Below are positions 11,304-25,800 of a DNA stretch of 64,000 nt, piece after piece (the first letter of the stretch is position 1; each line of letters begins with the position of its first letter). The notes below the pieces were generated by a model. It saw only the letters and a list, made by a program, of their open reading frames with translations, was not told the origin of the DNA and searched no databases. The stretch comes from Apis mellifera (Eukaryota; Arthropoda; Insecta; Hymenoptera; Apidae): positions 13,931,037 to 13,995,036 of the forward strand of contig NC_037639.1 in the NCBI RefSeq assembly GCF_003254395.2, given 5' to 3'. The translations under genes were made by a program, and so were the position numbers.

Positions 11304-14300
11304 CTGAAACAGAAAGAAGAGAAGCCGGGTTAAGCACGTGCGGAGCTCGCTTCTTTTTCTACTTCTTTTATTCCCGATCGTCGGGTGAATTTTCTTTTCT
11401 CTTATCCCCTGTTAACGGGATAGTTGGTGGACGTCTCTCTTCCCGAATGAGAAACCGAAAAAGGATCGAGGAAGGTTTCGACTCTCCTCTCATTTCAGGA
11501 GGAGAAAATTTATTTATCGGTTTCCCGATAAGCGCCGTTTCCTATCCTGGATCACGTGTGATAAAATATATTTCTCGTCACGGCTCTCCTCCTCCTCGAT
11601 TGTTATTCTCGCGCATTTGTCTCTATTTTATACACCGCGTTTATGGAATGTAAATAAAAGGGCGATAAATTTTCAAAACTTCTCGCTCGTTAAAGCGGAG
11701 AAGGGATAATTCCTGTTTCGAAGGTTTCTCTCTCTCTCTCTCTCTCAAAGTATCCCTCGAGCCAAGGTGTATAAACTCGAGGAGTTTATTCGAAGTGAAG
11801 CTCGTCCAGGGGAATAGAATAGCTGTGAAAAAGGAATTTCGGAGTCCGAGTTGTGGGAAATTCCTTTTGGTGTCTTCTCGAAAGAGGAAAGATTCTTCGA
11901 AAAGAATCGTCGATCAGCTAAGTGTTATATCCTACGTTTTTCTATTCGATTTCTCGCGACGTTAAAGTTTCTCCCCCTCCCCCGATCGGGGAATTTTTCG
12001 TCCGTTCGAGGAAGAATTCGTAGTAATAAATGTTCTTTGTGGAAGATATAGGTGTTGCACGTGTTGTACACGTTTCTTCAGATCGAATCGAGGGAATACT
12101 TTGTGATCACGCGTTGGAAATTTCTTTTTCTTCTGGAAACGGGAGAAATTCATCGAGTTTCTTTTTTTTTGTTTTTTTTTTCAAGGAATTGACGAGAGGA
12201 GGTGGAATTCGTAATAGCGGAGAGAGAATGTCGAAGCCAAATTTCATCATTTGGATGGAAAATAAATTATCCATAAAAATGTTGGCGAGAATATCTAATT
12301 TTCAGCAAAAAAAAGTTTATATATATATATTACTTGTGGAACGAAATTGTGATTATACATCGATGAAAATGAGCGAGATTAATAAATTTTTCGTATTCAA
12401 AGTTGTAAGATGCTGCATCGAATACGAATAAAAATTCTCCAATAAAATCCATTTATTTTTATTTCGAGAAATTCCTGCGCCTTCTATGCGATAATTTCGA
12501 ATAAGAAAAAAAAAAAATAAAAGGCTCCACTCACTTTTATAAACTATATTATAATCGACGTGAAACGAAAAAACTCTCAATGATGTATCCATAATAAATA
12601 AATAAATAGATAAAAAATATCGATAGTCACGTTTGATTTAAGAAACAAAAAAACATTGTAAAAGATAATTCCTCTCCTTCTTCAAAAAAAAATCGCATTT
12701 ATCCCTCCGATTGAAACGATACATCTTGTTCGATCTATATTGCAGCTTACGACCGGCTTTACGACCTAGTAGCTTTAATATTTACGTTATACTCCGTGCT
12801 ACGAAATAATCCTGATCTCCGCGATAACGGCGGAGCAATGCCTCGAAAACATTATGCGAACACATTCGAAACAGCATTTTTCCCATCGTCTCTTTGGCGA
12901 ATAAGAAAATGGTTTTTCCTTGCCCAGACCGAGTGTTTATCATCCCCCTAGTTTATCGTTTATCCTTATCGTTTTCCTTCGTCGAAAGTATCGATCCAGC
13001 CAAATCCACTAATCAAGAATAGCCCTATTTCCACGCTGTTTGCCACGTTTCTCGTATTCGAATAAACGGCCGATTGCGATCGGGTGCTCGTTTCTTCAAG
13101 CCGCCGGTGATTGAAATCGTGATCCAACGTCGGCGATAGGAATTTGCGAACAATAACGATGCCTGTTTACGAATCGATCTTTCCTCGACGAATTTTCGAG
13201 GCTGTTATTTGTGCTACATGTTGATATCGTCGTACAAGGGATGTAGGAAATGTTTTCCTTTTCCAACAGTTAGCTTGGAGCGTTGTGGAAAGGTGATCGT
13301 TGTGCGCGGAAATAGAAGATGGCGAAAATATGGACGAATTTGAAATTCCATTGTTCGAGAGAATGGAATACCATACTTCTTTTCATTGCATATATCCCTT
13401 AACTGCGATAGTTATTATTATTATTTATCTCTGTTCGACGATAGATTGTGTTTCCACGTAAATATTTCACTCGATCGAGGAAAAAACAGAGAAAATTTCT
13501 CTCGTGTTAAATTTTTTTCCGATACTGGCGCTTCGGTGATCCTTGGATGCAGCAGAGTTTCCAACTCGGAGCAAGCTATTACGTAGTTTAAAAAATTAAT
13601 CACCTACGACCCTCGTTGCGGGGCCACGACATCACGAGTACCGGGAATCGCGATATTGTTATTTTCTTCCCACCCTTGCCCGCAATAACAAATGCGAAAA
13701 ATTAGCGGAAGCATTCGCGAGAGCGGCGTATCGATTAACGATACGCAGAGTTAATTCCTGATTAATAATTCCCCGACGGAATTTTCTCGTCCGGTTTCGA
13801 TTAATAAATCATCGTCGCGCCGATAATTAAACATCAAACCTTGTGAATTGAATATACGCGCGCGCACAACGCGAAGCTCTTCTACTTTCACCCCATTTTC
13901 TTCGCGGCTCTTCGAAATCGTCGCTAAGTATTTTCTTCAAATTTTATTCACATAAGGATCGTATAAATAATTCGAGATATCTATAATCCATTGGGAATAT
14001 AGTTTTCTTAATGCACGAATAATAATCGATTTTCGACGATCGATTATCTTTAATTGCAAGTTACTATTGGCAATCGGTGAAAAAGGTTGTGAATTATAAT
14101 GGAACGAGGAAGAAATTGATGGTACCTTTCGAGTTTACCGATCGATCCAGAGATAGTCGGAACACACGGATAATTTCGGGTTTATTTATCTCTTTCTTTC
14201 TCTCCCCTCAATCATCCATCTTTTTTCTTTCCTTTTTTCGTAGAAATGAAAACACCGAAAGAAAAGAAAAAAGAAGGGGGAATTTCAATCGTTTCAAGGA

Positions 14301-17300
14301 ATTTACTACCTCCGTTCGCAAACTTACCTCACCTACGTCCTCCTCGCGAGATTTATAGCTGCACCGAAATCGAATAAATTCGATTCCCATCGAGATTCGC
14401 TTGTCGCGAATTTCTTAGATCCATTTCCATTTCGTTCAGGGATTTGCATCGCCTTCGCCCAGTGTTATTACCCCACCCACCATAGCCGAGACAAGGACGG
14501 TGTATCAACGGGAACGAATCGAGATACGCGTAATGCAACGCGCAATGCGCGCACAATTGGCCGCCGCGTCCTTCGCTTCGCGACAGGATCCTTTTGTTCT
14601 CGTATCGGACAGCTTTTCATGCGTGGCGAGTGTGTCGATAGATCGAGCGGATGATACTCGCAGAAATGCGGTTTATTGCAGCTTTTCACGGGGATCCCAT
14701 TGTTCCCTTCGAGATCGAAACACATCTCGATCCGGGCTAAAGTTTAATCTCTTGCTCGGGTTCGTTCGTTTCGAGGGACGATGCATTTTTGTAAGTTTTT
14801 TCTATTTTTCAAACGTTTTTATTCCTACGCATTGTCATAAAGGGAGGAGTTATTTATAAAAGGAGAATCGAAAATTGATGGATAATTATATCTGTATTAT
14901 TATAGATAATATTCTATCCACGATGTAACACGATTATAAACGCAATCTCCGAGTATAGTATCCTGTCTTTCTTTATCTGGTGATCCTATAAACTATTCTA
15001 GTATATTAGAACGTTGAATGATTTACAAGCGTTCGTTTATCGTGGCGAGAGAGAGAAAGAGAGAGAGAGAGAGGGATGGGATAAAAGCGTTCAGATTCGC
15101 CGTGGATCGGTCGATTTCTGCAGTTGACAAAGAACATTTCTCTTTCTGGTCCCGTTGACACGTGAAATACGTTCCGCCTCGGGAAAATACGAAAGAGACG
15201 AAAATGGGCGCCTGGTAGAAGGAACACTTCTGAAAAGAGAGAGGAGCAGGGAGAAACGAAGGGAAACGAGATTCTCTTGAAGCGTCCCCTCTCTCAAATG
15301 GATTCTTCCAAGTAAAAAATCACGAAAAGAATCGAATAAGATACGTAAGTAATAATAGTTGAAGAATTCTTTTTTCATGCCGGCTTATCTATCAGCTAAC
15401 TATGACGATAGATAGAATCATCGAATGACTAAAATTAAAGCGTCATTGTAAAATTGGATACATACAATTGGCTCCCGAAAAATTGGCTATTTCTCACGAA
15501 TTTTTCTTCTTTTTCATTCAAAAATCACTCTTCGAAAAAATTGAAATCTAATCGCACGATTCCTTAATCGTATACGTTTAATTTTCTGAAAAATCAAAAG
15601 ACTCGTAATCGAAAATTTGGCAATCCGTATTTAATAATCGAAACGATTATATTAATTTTAAAAATCCACGATCTCTTTATTATCCTTTAGTTTCTTCGAA
15701 AGTGCCGATTCATTGTGTCAAACGAATAAATAAAAAAGAAAAAAAAGTAAACGAGTCTCTCTTCGATCAATGTTCCCTCTCTCCAGGAAATAAGAAAAAA
15801 AGAAAGAAAAAAGAAAAAAAGAAGGGACGAAAGTTAACGATAATGGTCGTAAGGAAGAATGGACGGTGATTTTCTATCGAGTGTGGAACGGAATCGCGAC
15901 AATCGGGGGGAGGGGGGAGAGAAGTAGGGATGATCACACGGCAACTGGATACCTCCCTGTTGGCCGTAAATCAACCATTACCGACAATCGGCCCGGTTCG
16001 TTCGATAAGAGGCGTATAAGTAAAGGGGGAGCGGCCATTGATATTTATCGGTTGAAAACGAATTTTTCGAAGCCTATGAATGGCTCGACAAGTCGAGCCG
16101 GTTTCCAAGTAGCGAGAATTTCCCCGAGGTATCGTTCCATCCGGATCACGGGCAGGTACGTACGTACCTCGAGAATAGGTGTGTCGAGTGCGTTTATTAC
16201 TTGCTCGGACAAATGAATTTCCTCGAATCACCGACGTGGGCGGGAATATTGAATTTCCAAGGAGCAGTGGCCCAAGTTGAGGAGGATCAATGGGACGTTA
16301 ATGTTAACGAACGAACGTGGGAAGGAAATTGTTTCGTTTCGTCGCCATCCTTTTTTTTTTTTTCTTTTTGTGACAACTCTCCGTCGAGATAAGATCCTTT
16401 GCGATTAAATAAGGAGGGGGAAAAACTTATTTTTCAACATTTTTCGAGTCGCTTCCCCTTCCCTGATCGATATCGAATAATCCTCGACTAAATTGAAGAA
16501 AACAGATGGAACAAAAGGGAAGTTTATTTTTCAATTTCTTTCCCCGCATTTAATAAATAACTTTGCCAAAGTAAGAAAAATCGAAGAGTTGGAAAACCTT
16601 ATTCTTCAACCCCTCGCTTCCTATCTGCCGTGCGATAAATTTAAACAATTCGAGATTCTTTCTCCTGAAGCTGAAATAAATAATATCCTTCGTATTTGAA
16701 TCCCCTTTGCGAAGGCACCTCCTTCCTTCCTTCGGTTAAAGAAAAATTTAAAAAGAAGTAAATTTCCTATCGGATCGTTAACTGATTGAAAATTTCATCC
16801 AGCGATTCTTTCTTCTCTCCTTTCTTTCGGTTACTCTTGTTAATAAGAATATTATTACGAGCGACGATAACTTAACAAGGGGATCGTAATTCTTCGGAAT
16901 GCAAGCTTATTCAACATCTCGTCTCGAGAATTTCCTGTCCGCACCGGAAGAAGCTTCATCGCGCTGGATGGAAATTTGCACGCGTGTGGCGAAAACGAAG
17001 GAGATTCGAGGCGATTTATTTTCCTCGCGTTGATCGTGAAATTTCCATTTCCGAAAGTACGCTTGAATTCAAAAGATTAAAATTTATATTTCGAAAAAGT
17101 AAAAATGGAAAGGTATGTTCGAAGATTGAGTTTGTCCGAAATTCTTCTCTAGTATTTCGTAGCAACAGACTTAGACTTAGACTTCTGCCGATGTGATTAT
17201 TATTAGTCAGACACGTGGATCGAAACGGCGAGAATTAATAACTGCGCACGGAGGAAATTCGGGCGTGCCTTTTGCATTCGAATGGATTTCGGGTGGACGG

Positions 17301-20300
17301 TTAAGGCAATCTCGATTGAGGTAGCGATTCGAGGCTTTGAATATTAATTCGACGAGGGGACCAGTTTTGAATATTCGCGAGGTGTGTCCAAATTCGGCGA
17401 GAAAGAAAGAAGAAAGAAAAAGAAAAAAACCCGGATCGGAATCCGGAAGCATCGGAGGAGTTGGCATCGCGCGGATTGGCTCGGAGCAAAGGGTCGAAAT
17501 TACAGGTGTTCCAAGGAGGAATATTAAAATTGCCAGCGATAAATCTCGGGAAACCATTCGGTTTTCCACAATCATTAAAAGGGGTATTAAAAGAGGGGAC
17601 GAAATGTATATTCGATTCGATCCTTTTCTTAGCGATGAAATCATTGGACAAACGTTCCTGATATTTATTCCGAGAAATTATTGGAATTATTGCAACGTTG
17701 GAATTTTCACAAACCAGCTTCGTTCCGTCGATCCTCGCAATTCTTTCTTAGAAAAAGAATTGATAAAAAAAAAAAAGAAAATTCGAGAACGCTTTGGAAG
17801 TAGCGATTCCAGTAAATTCCATATCGAGCAATCATCACCGATTCCCTTTAAACTCGTTTCCACGGGAAAATGTTATCTTCCCGTTTCGTAGACAACCGCT
17901 ATCTCCCCGTCCTTCGAGAAACAATCGTCTCGAATCGGGGCGAATTCCTAGATACACGCAATTTACGAGTGTGCATACCTATAGGGTGACTCTTTTAACT
18001 TTTCCAACAGCCTCGAGGTAAACTCGTAAACCCGATGTGCCGATAAAAATACATTTCAAAGAAAATTCGCAGATGACACGAGGGAACAATAATTTCGCCT
18101 CGCGCCCGTTTCAAAAATGAATTCTCCCGTTTTACGAGACGATTTATAATTAAACCCGACTAAAACTCGACCACCCATCACGAGTACGTATATGTATATG
18201 CACACGTATGTAAAAGCGGGAAATAAGTAAAAATATTTCACAGGTGAAAATGATTTTTCTCCTCTCTCGTAAATCATCCCTCGCCGCGATTAATCCGTCC
18301 GTGTTAAATTTTCTCGGATATTAAAATCGGATCCGTGAAATCGTTTTTTTACGATCTTTAGAACAATCGTATCATCTTCCTCCTGTTTACACCATTGTCC
18401 TCGCACACATTCCCTCCTCCGATGAATTCTCTCGAAGGAGAGTGGAGAGAGAGGAAGGGGTGGACGACGAGGATCCAGCGTTCGCATCGCATTCGAATCA
18501 CGTCGCGATGGTGGTACACTATGATACCATCGACGAGGGAATAAATCCGTTTCTAAATAAAAGCAATATTGTGTCCCAGCTGACCCATCCTATCCTATTC
18601 CATCCTCGCGATCGTAAAGGGACAACTGTCGAATCCGTGTTTTAAATAAATCCAACTTTTTGTCCTCGAGATCGAGTTTCTCGCCCTTGAACGACTCTTC
18701 TCCCTTCATCCTTCGCGAAGAAACTGCGCGTCGAAACGGGAGGACGTTAAAGGAGGGTCGTTAAAGGAGACGGGCGGATGATTTCAGAGAGCGGCGTATC
18801 TTTGGGCGCGCGATTTTCCAAGAAAGGACCGATCGTAAAACCGCGGCGCGGTTCCAATATAATTAAACGCGGTGGTCGCGGTATAATCCGCGTATAATTC
18901 GATTTTAAACCGAACCGTGTGTAAAAGAAATGGATGCACTGTGGTGGGCCTGGCCTCTGGCCAATCATTCCCCTCTTCCGTTTTCCCCCCCTTCCCGTTG
19001 CAACGAACGACCTTTTATTTAAATATATTGCTATAGGAAAGGATCGAAGAATCATTGATTCCTATCCTTAAACGCAGATGATTCGGAGGAGCTTGTGAAA
19101 AAAGGTGGCTGGCCCTGTTAAATCGAAAGTAATCGTATCCGGTTAGCGAGCAGGTATACGTCATATTCACATCCTATAATTATTCCGGTCAGGCGACGCC
19201 TACTTTATAAATTACAGCCGGAACTGTCATCCACAAACTATCGATTCAAAGTACGAGGTACGAGCACAGCTAGGAGAGTAGAGTTAACCAATTCCATCCA
19301 TTATAGTTTCGTTAAAAAGGAGTTAGTTAGTTTGTAGTAACTTTGCTCTTTCTTCTAGAGTTTCTTTCCCTTGTCGCTTGGAAAGACTTGGCCGATTAAT
19401 TACAATTCCTCCCTTTCTCTCTTGCGAGACGAAATTACCTCTTGTAATTTGTAAAAAAGAAAAAAAAAGTCGCGCGAAATCTCGGACAAAATTGAAAAAG
19501 CTGTTACGTACAAAACACGCAACGAAATTTTGTCGTCCAAGAGCTCGAGGAGGTGTCTCGCGAAGCATGCTATTTCCGTGCAGCGTAAACGCGCACTTGG
19601 AAAGTTAACATGGTGGAAATCTTTGGAACGAGCTTTAATAAATCGCTCTCTCACCCCCTCCCCCGTCCTTCGACAACGACTTTCAATTTGACCGAGTCGC
19701 GCGAGCACGCTCGTTCCAAGTTCGCGCGAGTTTATTCCCTCTCTATTTTCCACTTTCGTCGGGGAGAAAAAAAGGAATTTTCCAAGGTGCGACCGAACGA
19801 GGATTTCGAAAATTGGAAATATCCGTGTCAAAGAAAGTGATGATCGAATTCGCTTCTCTATCCTGCGCCTAATCTTCAATCTCGATCGGTTCACGCGTGT
19901 TTTAACCCTGGATTTCGTAGAAGAGAATCTTCGAGGTTCTTGAATCCCTTTTTCTTTTTCCTTTTTTGTTAAAAAAGGTTGAACAAACGTCTTTAACGTT
20001 TAAAATTCGTGGAATAATCTCGCGAGATATTTTATTCCGTGGAGTTTGTACAATTTTCCGGCGAACGGGAAGAGTAGGAGAAGGTGGCCTGCGAAGAATA
20101 AACAGAAACGGGGCGAAACGTGGCTGCTAGTTTTCGATTCGATTTCCCGCTGCAATGACCGGCTTTCGGTCGAACAGGTAGTTGGACAAGACAGAAGGAG
20201 GCGATCCGTGAACATACAATGGGCGCAATCAGTCGTGGATCCCGTACCCGCTTGTTTATTCGAAAATCGACTTCGATTCCTTTCGACCAATGGATGCTCC

Positions 20301-20429
20301 ACTCCGACCATTATGCATCCCGCGACTCTTCGTCACTTTGACACTTTGACGATCGAATGCGATAATTTGGAAATGTATAGGCGTTGCGCCCTATATTATA
20401 ATTTATTATTATTTATTTAATTCTGTTTG
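11304..20429. other. Long non-coding stretch, probably intronic
   Basis: No supported gene. Simple TC and AG runs occur at 11,727-11,747 and 15,047-15,075. Isolated good splice-site look-alikes on the minus strand include a donor GAG|GTAAGT at about 14,331 and an acceptor CTCCTCTCTCTTTTCAG at about 15,230. Neither has a convincing partner. A plus-strand open frame of 184 codons at 17,337-17,891 is lysine/arginine-rich and has no recognisable domain; it is treated as chance. Confidence 0.45.
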
Positions 20430-20970
20430 CAATTCACGATCGTTGGAAAATTATTCAAATGTACTTTTTTTTATTTTGAATCTTTGTCTCTCTATTTTCT
20501 TCTCTGATTCTTCGATGGAAAAGAACGCGACGATCGAAATAAAAGATATCAGTTTTGCGCTTCATATATTAATTCTCTCTAACCGAGAGTTTATAATTGT
20601 TAGAAAGTTATTCAGATGTATTTTTTTTATTTTGGCAATGGTTGCTCGATCGACTGAATCTTTAGAATCTATTTTCTCTTCTGACTTTTCGTAATCTGAT
20701 AATCGAAATTGGAAATATTAGCCGGAATTAATTTTTTCAAATGTACCTTTTTATTTTGGCAATGATTGGTCTCTCTCCAAGCTATTTCCTTCGTCACTTT
20801 GAAAGAATGGAAGGATCGAAATTGGAATTATTAATTCCCCTAAATTCCACGTATTAACACTTCTTTAGCGTGCAATTTAGTATAATTATTCGAGGGAAGA
20901 TTAGGGAAGATTGCAGATGTACCATTCCATTTTGACAATGCTCGGTCGATCGATGGTTCCACATTTACTC
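20430..20970. repeat. Diverged tandem repeat, unit roughly 125-190 bp
   Basis: A phrase of the type TTCAAATGTAC(T)n ATTTTGGCAATG recurs near 20,453, 20,613, 20,738 and 20,927. It is usually followed by GCTCGATCGA or TCTCTC, then TCTATTTTCTTCTCTGA, then CGATCGAAATTGGAA. A last trace, CTATTTTGACAATGG, lies at about 21,337. Unit lengths vary and the copies are heavily diverged, so this is an old minisatellite. Confidence 0.65.
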
Positions 20971-21699
20971 TCTCCTGCCTTTTCTGGGTTATTCCCCTCC
21001 TAATCTTTTGACACGAAGCAATGGAAGAATCGTACGCGACGATCGAAATTGAAAATAATCACTCTCACGTCCCACGCGATAATCCTTCTCTAGCGATCAT
21101 TTCGGATCCACAATTCACAATCACGATTCGATGGAATATCACGCACTTTTCCATTTTTCTACTAATCGATTATCACGACAAGATGGAAGCGAATTAAAAA
21201 TTTGATGCGATCGAATACAGGAAATATTTTTAAAAATAATTCGTCAGATGCGAACGAATTCTTCGTCTCTCCGCGATATTTCATCGATTGGGGTAGACGA
21301 GAATGGGGAAAGGGATCGATATTTCGACAGAGTTTTCTATTTTGACAATGGCGAATTCCATAGGCTAGGTGGAATCGTACGAAGGCATGGTTGGAACGGT
21401 CGGCACGCGGTCAAGGGGGTCGGTTGGGCGCGTATCGATCAACCGTGAGAGCGGAGAATAGGGAAGAATGCTCGTTACCGGTACTATTAGAAGACGGGAT
21501 CACGGCCGAGGCTTTCAGTTCCAATTAGACTCGTATTCAACGACGAGTCCCGATCGGTACGTCTCGCCAGGCCAGAAAGGAAAAAGATGATAATGCCTAC
21601 GCCATTGCCACTCAACTTTGTCTAGCAGGCTTGATAGAAGCGGCGGAAACACAGTTTCACCGTGCCAACTTTAAGATAAGCCACGTACCTCTGTCTCTC

Positions 21700-22800
21700 T
21701 AGCTTTTTATCCTCGTCCCCTTTCCCCGTTTCGCTCGACATTTTCGCCCCTGGGCTCCTTCCCTACAGCGTTATCTCCTTTTTTGTCCGCTTTCTCTCCG
21801 CGAGAGAGGAGGGGAGGGAGGGAGGGAGGGAAAGAAAAAAAAAGGAAAGAAAGAGGGATGAAAAAAACGAAGAGGAAAATCGAGAGCGTTCCCAACGCTC
21901 CTTTTTTCCACTTTTATCCGATATTTTCACCCTTAGGCCGCTTCGAGTATCGTCTTCCTTATTATTCCGCCATTCCTTCGCGAAGAAAAAAAAAGAAAAG
22001 AAAGAGAGAAGAGTTGAAAATGGGGGGGAGAAAAAAAAAATAGAAATCCTACTCGTGTTTTCTTTTCCTTTTATGCAATATTTTCTTCTTTAGACTCGGG
22101 TCGGTTTAGTATCGTCTTCCCTATTATTTCCTTCGCGAGAAAGAAGAGATGAAAGGATAAAAAAGAAAAAAAAATAGAAGAAATTCTTCGCGCATCCTTT
22201 TAAGCGATATTTTCATTTTTAGATTCCTTTGAGTATCGCCTCTCGCGTGCGTTATTCGCTTTCCCTTCGCGAGACAGGAGAAACAATGTCGAAGAGATGA
22301 AAAATAAGAGCGTTCGAACGTCCTCTTTCACTTTTATCCGATATTTTCATCCTTGGATTCCTTCGAGCATGGTCTGCTTTATAAGTTGCACCTCCTTCTT
22401 GAAAAAGAAGATTCGAGTTAGATAAAAAACAATCCTCAACGTGTTCTCTCTTATTCTTTTTCCTTCTTTTTTCGGCGAGAAAGGAGAAGAAGATAGACGA
22501 GGAAGAAAATTAAATTTTTACCTTACGTTTTCATCCTTAGAGTATTGTTCCTTGTATTAATTATTTTTTTCTTCGAGGGAAAATAACGAATACCGAATCG
22601 AAGGAATAAAACTCCAGAGAAAAAAAAAGAAAATTAGAAATCCTTCGTTCCTCTTCTTTTCCATATTTTTCTTTCTCCTCGATCATTGCACCTTCTTCCT
22701 TTTCCTTGTTTTCTTTTCGAATTTTCCCAAGAATGGAAGGGATGAAAACGAGAGAGAAGAAAAGGAGAAAAAAAAACTACTGGAAAGCGAGAGCAAAAAG
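21700..22800. repeat. Degenerate tandem repeat with alternating pyrimidine and purine blocks
   Basis: A phrase like CTTTTATCCGATATTTTCATCCTTAG, followed by TTCGAGTATCGTCTTCC and CTTCGCGAGA, recurs near 21,905, 22,066, 22,200, 22,330 and 22,525. After each comes a purine block of the type GAAGAAAAAAAAGAAAAGAAAGAGAG. One strand therefore alternates about 80-100 bases of pyrimidine-rich with 50-100 bases of purine-rich sequence over about 1 kb. Open frames here are pure composition effects. Confidence 0.7.
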
Positions 22801-25800
22801 AAAGGGATTACTTCGTCGTACGTAACGCCTCCCCTCCTCCTTCATTTTTGTCAAACAATCGGGAAGGTGTGACCGCGGCCGAGGGTGGAGCATAGCTGTA
22901 GTGTGGCCATTGTAAACGTGGCAAAGTGCTCGAGACAGAGACCAGTGCAGACTCGACGTTTAACGCGGGGAACGCGGCGATGCGAAAATTACGACCGAAC
23001 CTTCCGACCCTTTAATTTTTCAAAGTATATACACACACAGTTCGGCCGCGGAATTCCGGCCACAGAGGGCTGCATTCCTCCCCACAACAGATATTCCTCC
23101 CCGCAACGAGATCCCGTTCCTCTCTTCAAAGAGGAGAGAGAGTTTAGAGGGATGACACGAGTCTGTTTTTTCGCGTTAATAAAGAAAAACACGAGTGTGC
23201 TTCTTGCCTTTCTAAAAAAAAAAAAATAAAAAAGAAAAAAGTGTAACGATTTTTCGCTATTAGAGATTATTCACTATTCGACTCCCGTGAACGAGATTCC
23301 GAATTTCTTTTCACTTTGTTGGAAAATTGATAGATAGTCAATTATGATCTCGAAACGAGTTTGATATTAAATGGGAAAATTGGAAATTATATTCGAGAGA
23401 AATATCAGTTAAAGAGAAAGATGTTACTGGAGATCGGTTTTTTAAAATTCATAAAATTAGATAAGATGATTAATTAAAACTTTTTTTTTTTTTTAGATAA
23501 TTTTGCTTTTAAGTATAATGGGGGAAAAGTTTTCGTTCTCTCCCTTTACTTCGTATCCTAAAATCGTCATTAAAGAAAATGCGATTACTTCCCCTGCTAA
23601 TTACTTTCCTTTTTATAACCGTGCAACTAAATGCTACAGAGACGCTACAAGAATAATTCCAAAAAACGAATAAATATATATTAAATTTTACCCATTTGTA
23701 TTCGTCCCAAGACAGCCCCCGTATATCACGAATTAAATTTAAGTCGTCTCCATTCCCTTATTTTACGCTCGAAGCGTTCGCGGTAATCGCAGAATCCCCT
23801 CCTCCTCCTCCTCGCGAAGCGGACAGAACAGTTTTTGTCACAGTCTATTTATTCTCCACCACTGTCGGCCAATCGGATTAAAGGGATCGAATATTGAATC
23901 CGATGAAACGGAACGGAAATGCAAGTCGTCGAAAAAAGGGTTAACGCGCGCCACGTTAAAAATACACGGAGGGACACACATCGACTCGAACTTATAAACC
24001 TTTCACTTGGCCTAAGTAAGCCGCGTGTTGATGTATACAGTCGATGGTTGTCGATCGATTCGACGAATTTTCGCTCCGCTTCCCATCGAAACTGTGCGTG
24101 TCGTCGTAATCCGATACACACCGCCGTCCAAGATACACTTTCAACCCTTGCTTCTCGTTCGATCGTGTCCCGTGCAGGAGAGGGAATAATCGCAACTCGA
24201 TACGCGATGTCGCCTCGACGGACAACTTGCAATGGAATCTCTTTGCCTATTCCAATCTTTGACTCGATCGATACAAATAACAACATCTGTCTCATTGAAA
24301 TCGTGGAGACAGAGAGAGAGGAAGAGTAAGAGAGAGGCCGTGATTATTTGGAAGAAAATGAAGAAACGGAAAGTGACACGAGTAGTTTGGAAAGTAACGT
24401 GACCCAGATCGGTTGATAGGTGCTTCGAAACGGGGAGAAATATATATAGAGAGGGAAGAGAGTAAGGAGGGGGAGTGTATTAGCGTTGGAGATGGAATAT
24501 TATCGGAAACTATTAAGCTATTGCAAATCGAGATACCGATCGGCTTCTCCATACCGAGCTGCCCCCACTCGAAATTATTTCCAGACAATACCTGTGCCAG
24601 AGCTGAGCCCCATTCATCGGATCAGCCCTCACGTAGCCCTCGCCTCACCTAGAACAGAGAAACAGCGGCGTTTCTGTTAATTAGTAACACGGGCCCGCGC
24701 GGGAATAATTAAGGAAATGCAATCGAGACGATAGGGGAACGTGTCGCGTGCTGCAACACCATCCAATTTTTTTTCCTCGCTTATCCATCAACTCCTCTTT
24801 ATTTTCGGCCCTTTCGAGGGGAATTAAACGACTGACCGAATACGACGCAATAACGATACACGCGATTCTCTTTATCTTCCTCCCTCTCTTTTCTTCTTAT
24901 CGAACGGGCAGGGAGGGAGAACGTAACTCCACCTCGCCGCAAAGGTGAACGAGAAATATAGCGAAAATTCTCTCTCTCTCTCTCTCTCTCGTTTACGCTC
25001 GCGCTTCCGTGTATTCTCGATGAATATTTGAAACGTGGCCACCGGAGCGAGGCCAGAAAGAAAGAAAGAAAAAGAGAAAGGAAACAAAATAAGCGATGCA
25101 CAATCACTGCCTTTAATTACCGCTCATCAAACCTTCATCATCGGTGGCCCGATCGTTACTGCGCGACCTCGATGAATCTTTTTTTTTTTTCTTTTCACAT
25201 CGAAGAGAAGTGGCCTGGCGAAAGAAGTAAGTCGTCTCGCCCATTGTCTCTAATTAACGCTCGTCAAACTTCATCTTCGTATATCTTCATTCGATCAACT
25301 GAGGTTTATCAACTGAGAGGAAGAGGAGGAGGATCTGTTTCGAAACAGCCGGCGGGATATCGAGCGAAAACTTTACGAGCCGGCTTGTATTCCCGAACTA
25401 CAGAGAATTTGCAGATTCGACCCCGAATTAACCCCCGCTTGGAGTTAATTTAAACCATCGATGGGATGGAAAATCGAAGTCGAATTTGTATCTCGAGAAC
25501 GCGCGAATTTTCTTTTTTTCTTTTTTTTTTTGTGAAGAAAAGGAAAATAGAAATTTTCAATGTCGGGATATAAAATAATGTAAGAGTATAGAAGTAATAA
25601 ATTTCAAATTAAACGCGCGACGCTAAATCCACCACGCGTGTCGACTTACGATTATTACGGTTTTAGATTATACGATACTTTCAAGAGAGGATGATCCGTC
25701 ACGGAAGCGCTGGATATCATCAGTCTCTTTCTTCGATGAGAAAAATATATAACGCGATGTATAAAATTCAAGTGTACGTTTTTTTAAAAACTATACATGA

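Noticed and set aside
14331..14361. Possible 31-nt minus-strand exon with donor GAG|GTAAGT
   Set aside because: The acceptor is weak and its only open frame does not fit the phases of neighbouring candidate exons.
15006..15230. Very strong minus-strand acceptor CTCCTCTCTCTTTTCAG followed by open frames
   Set aside because: All frames are open for a while because of composition and no usable donor follows; probably a cryptic site.
17337..17891. 184-codon plus-strand open frame
   Set aside because: Lys/Arg/Ser-biased with a poly-Lys stretch from a poly(A) tract, open frames on the opposite strand too, no recognisable family.
19400..19894. Long open frames on both strands (up to 164 codons)
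   Set aside because: Both strands are open because of CGA/TCG-rich composition; neither has a domain or paired splice sites.
24597..24653. Minus-strand acceptor CTGTTCTAG and donor CACAG|GTATTG about 57 bases apart
   Set aside because: All three frames contain stops, so it is not a coding exon.
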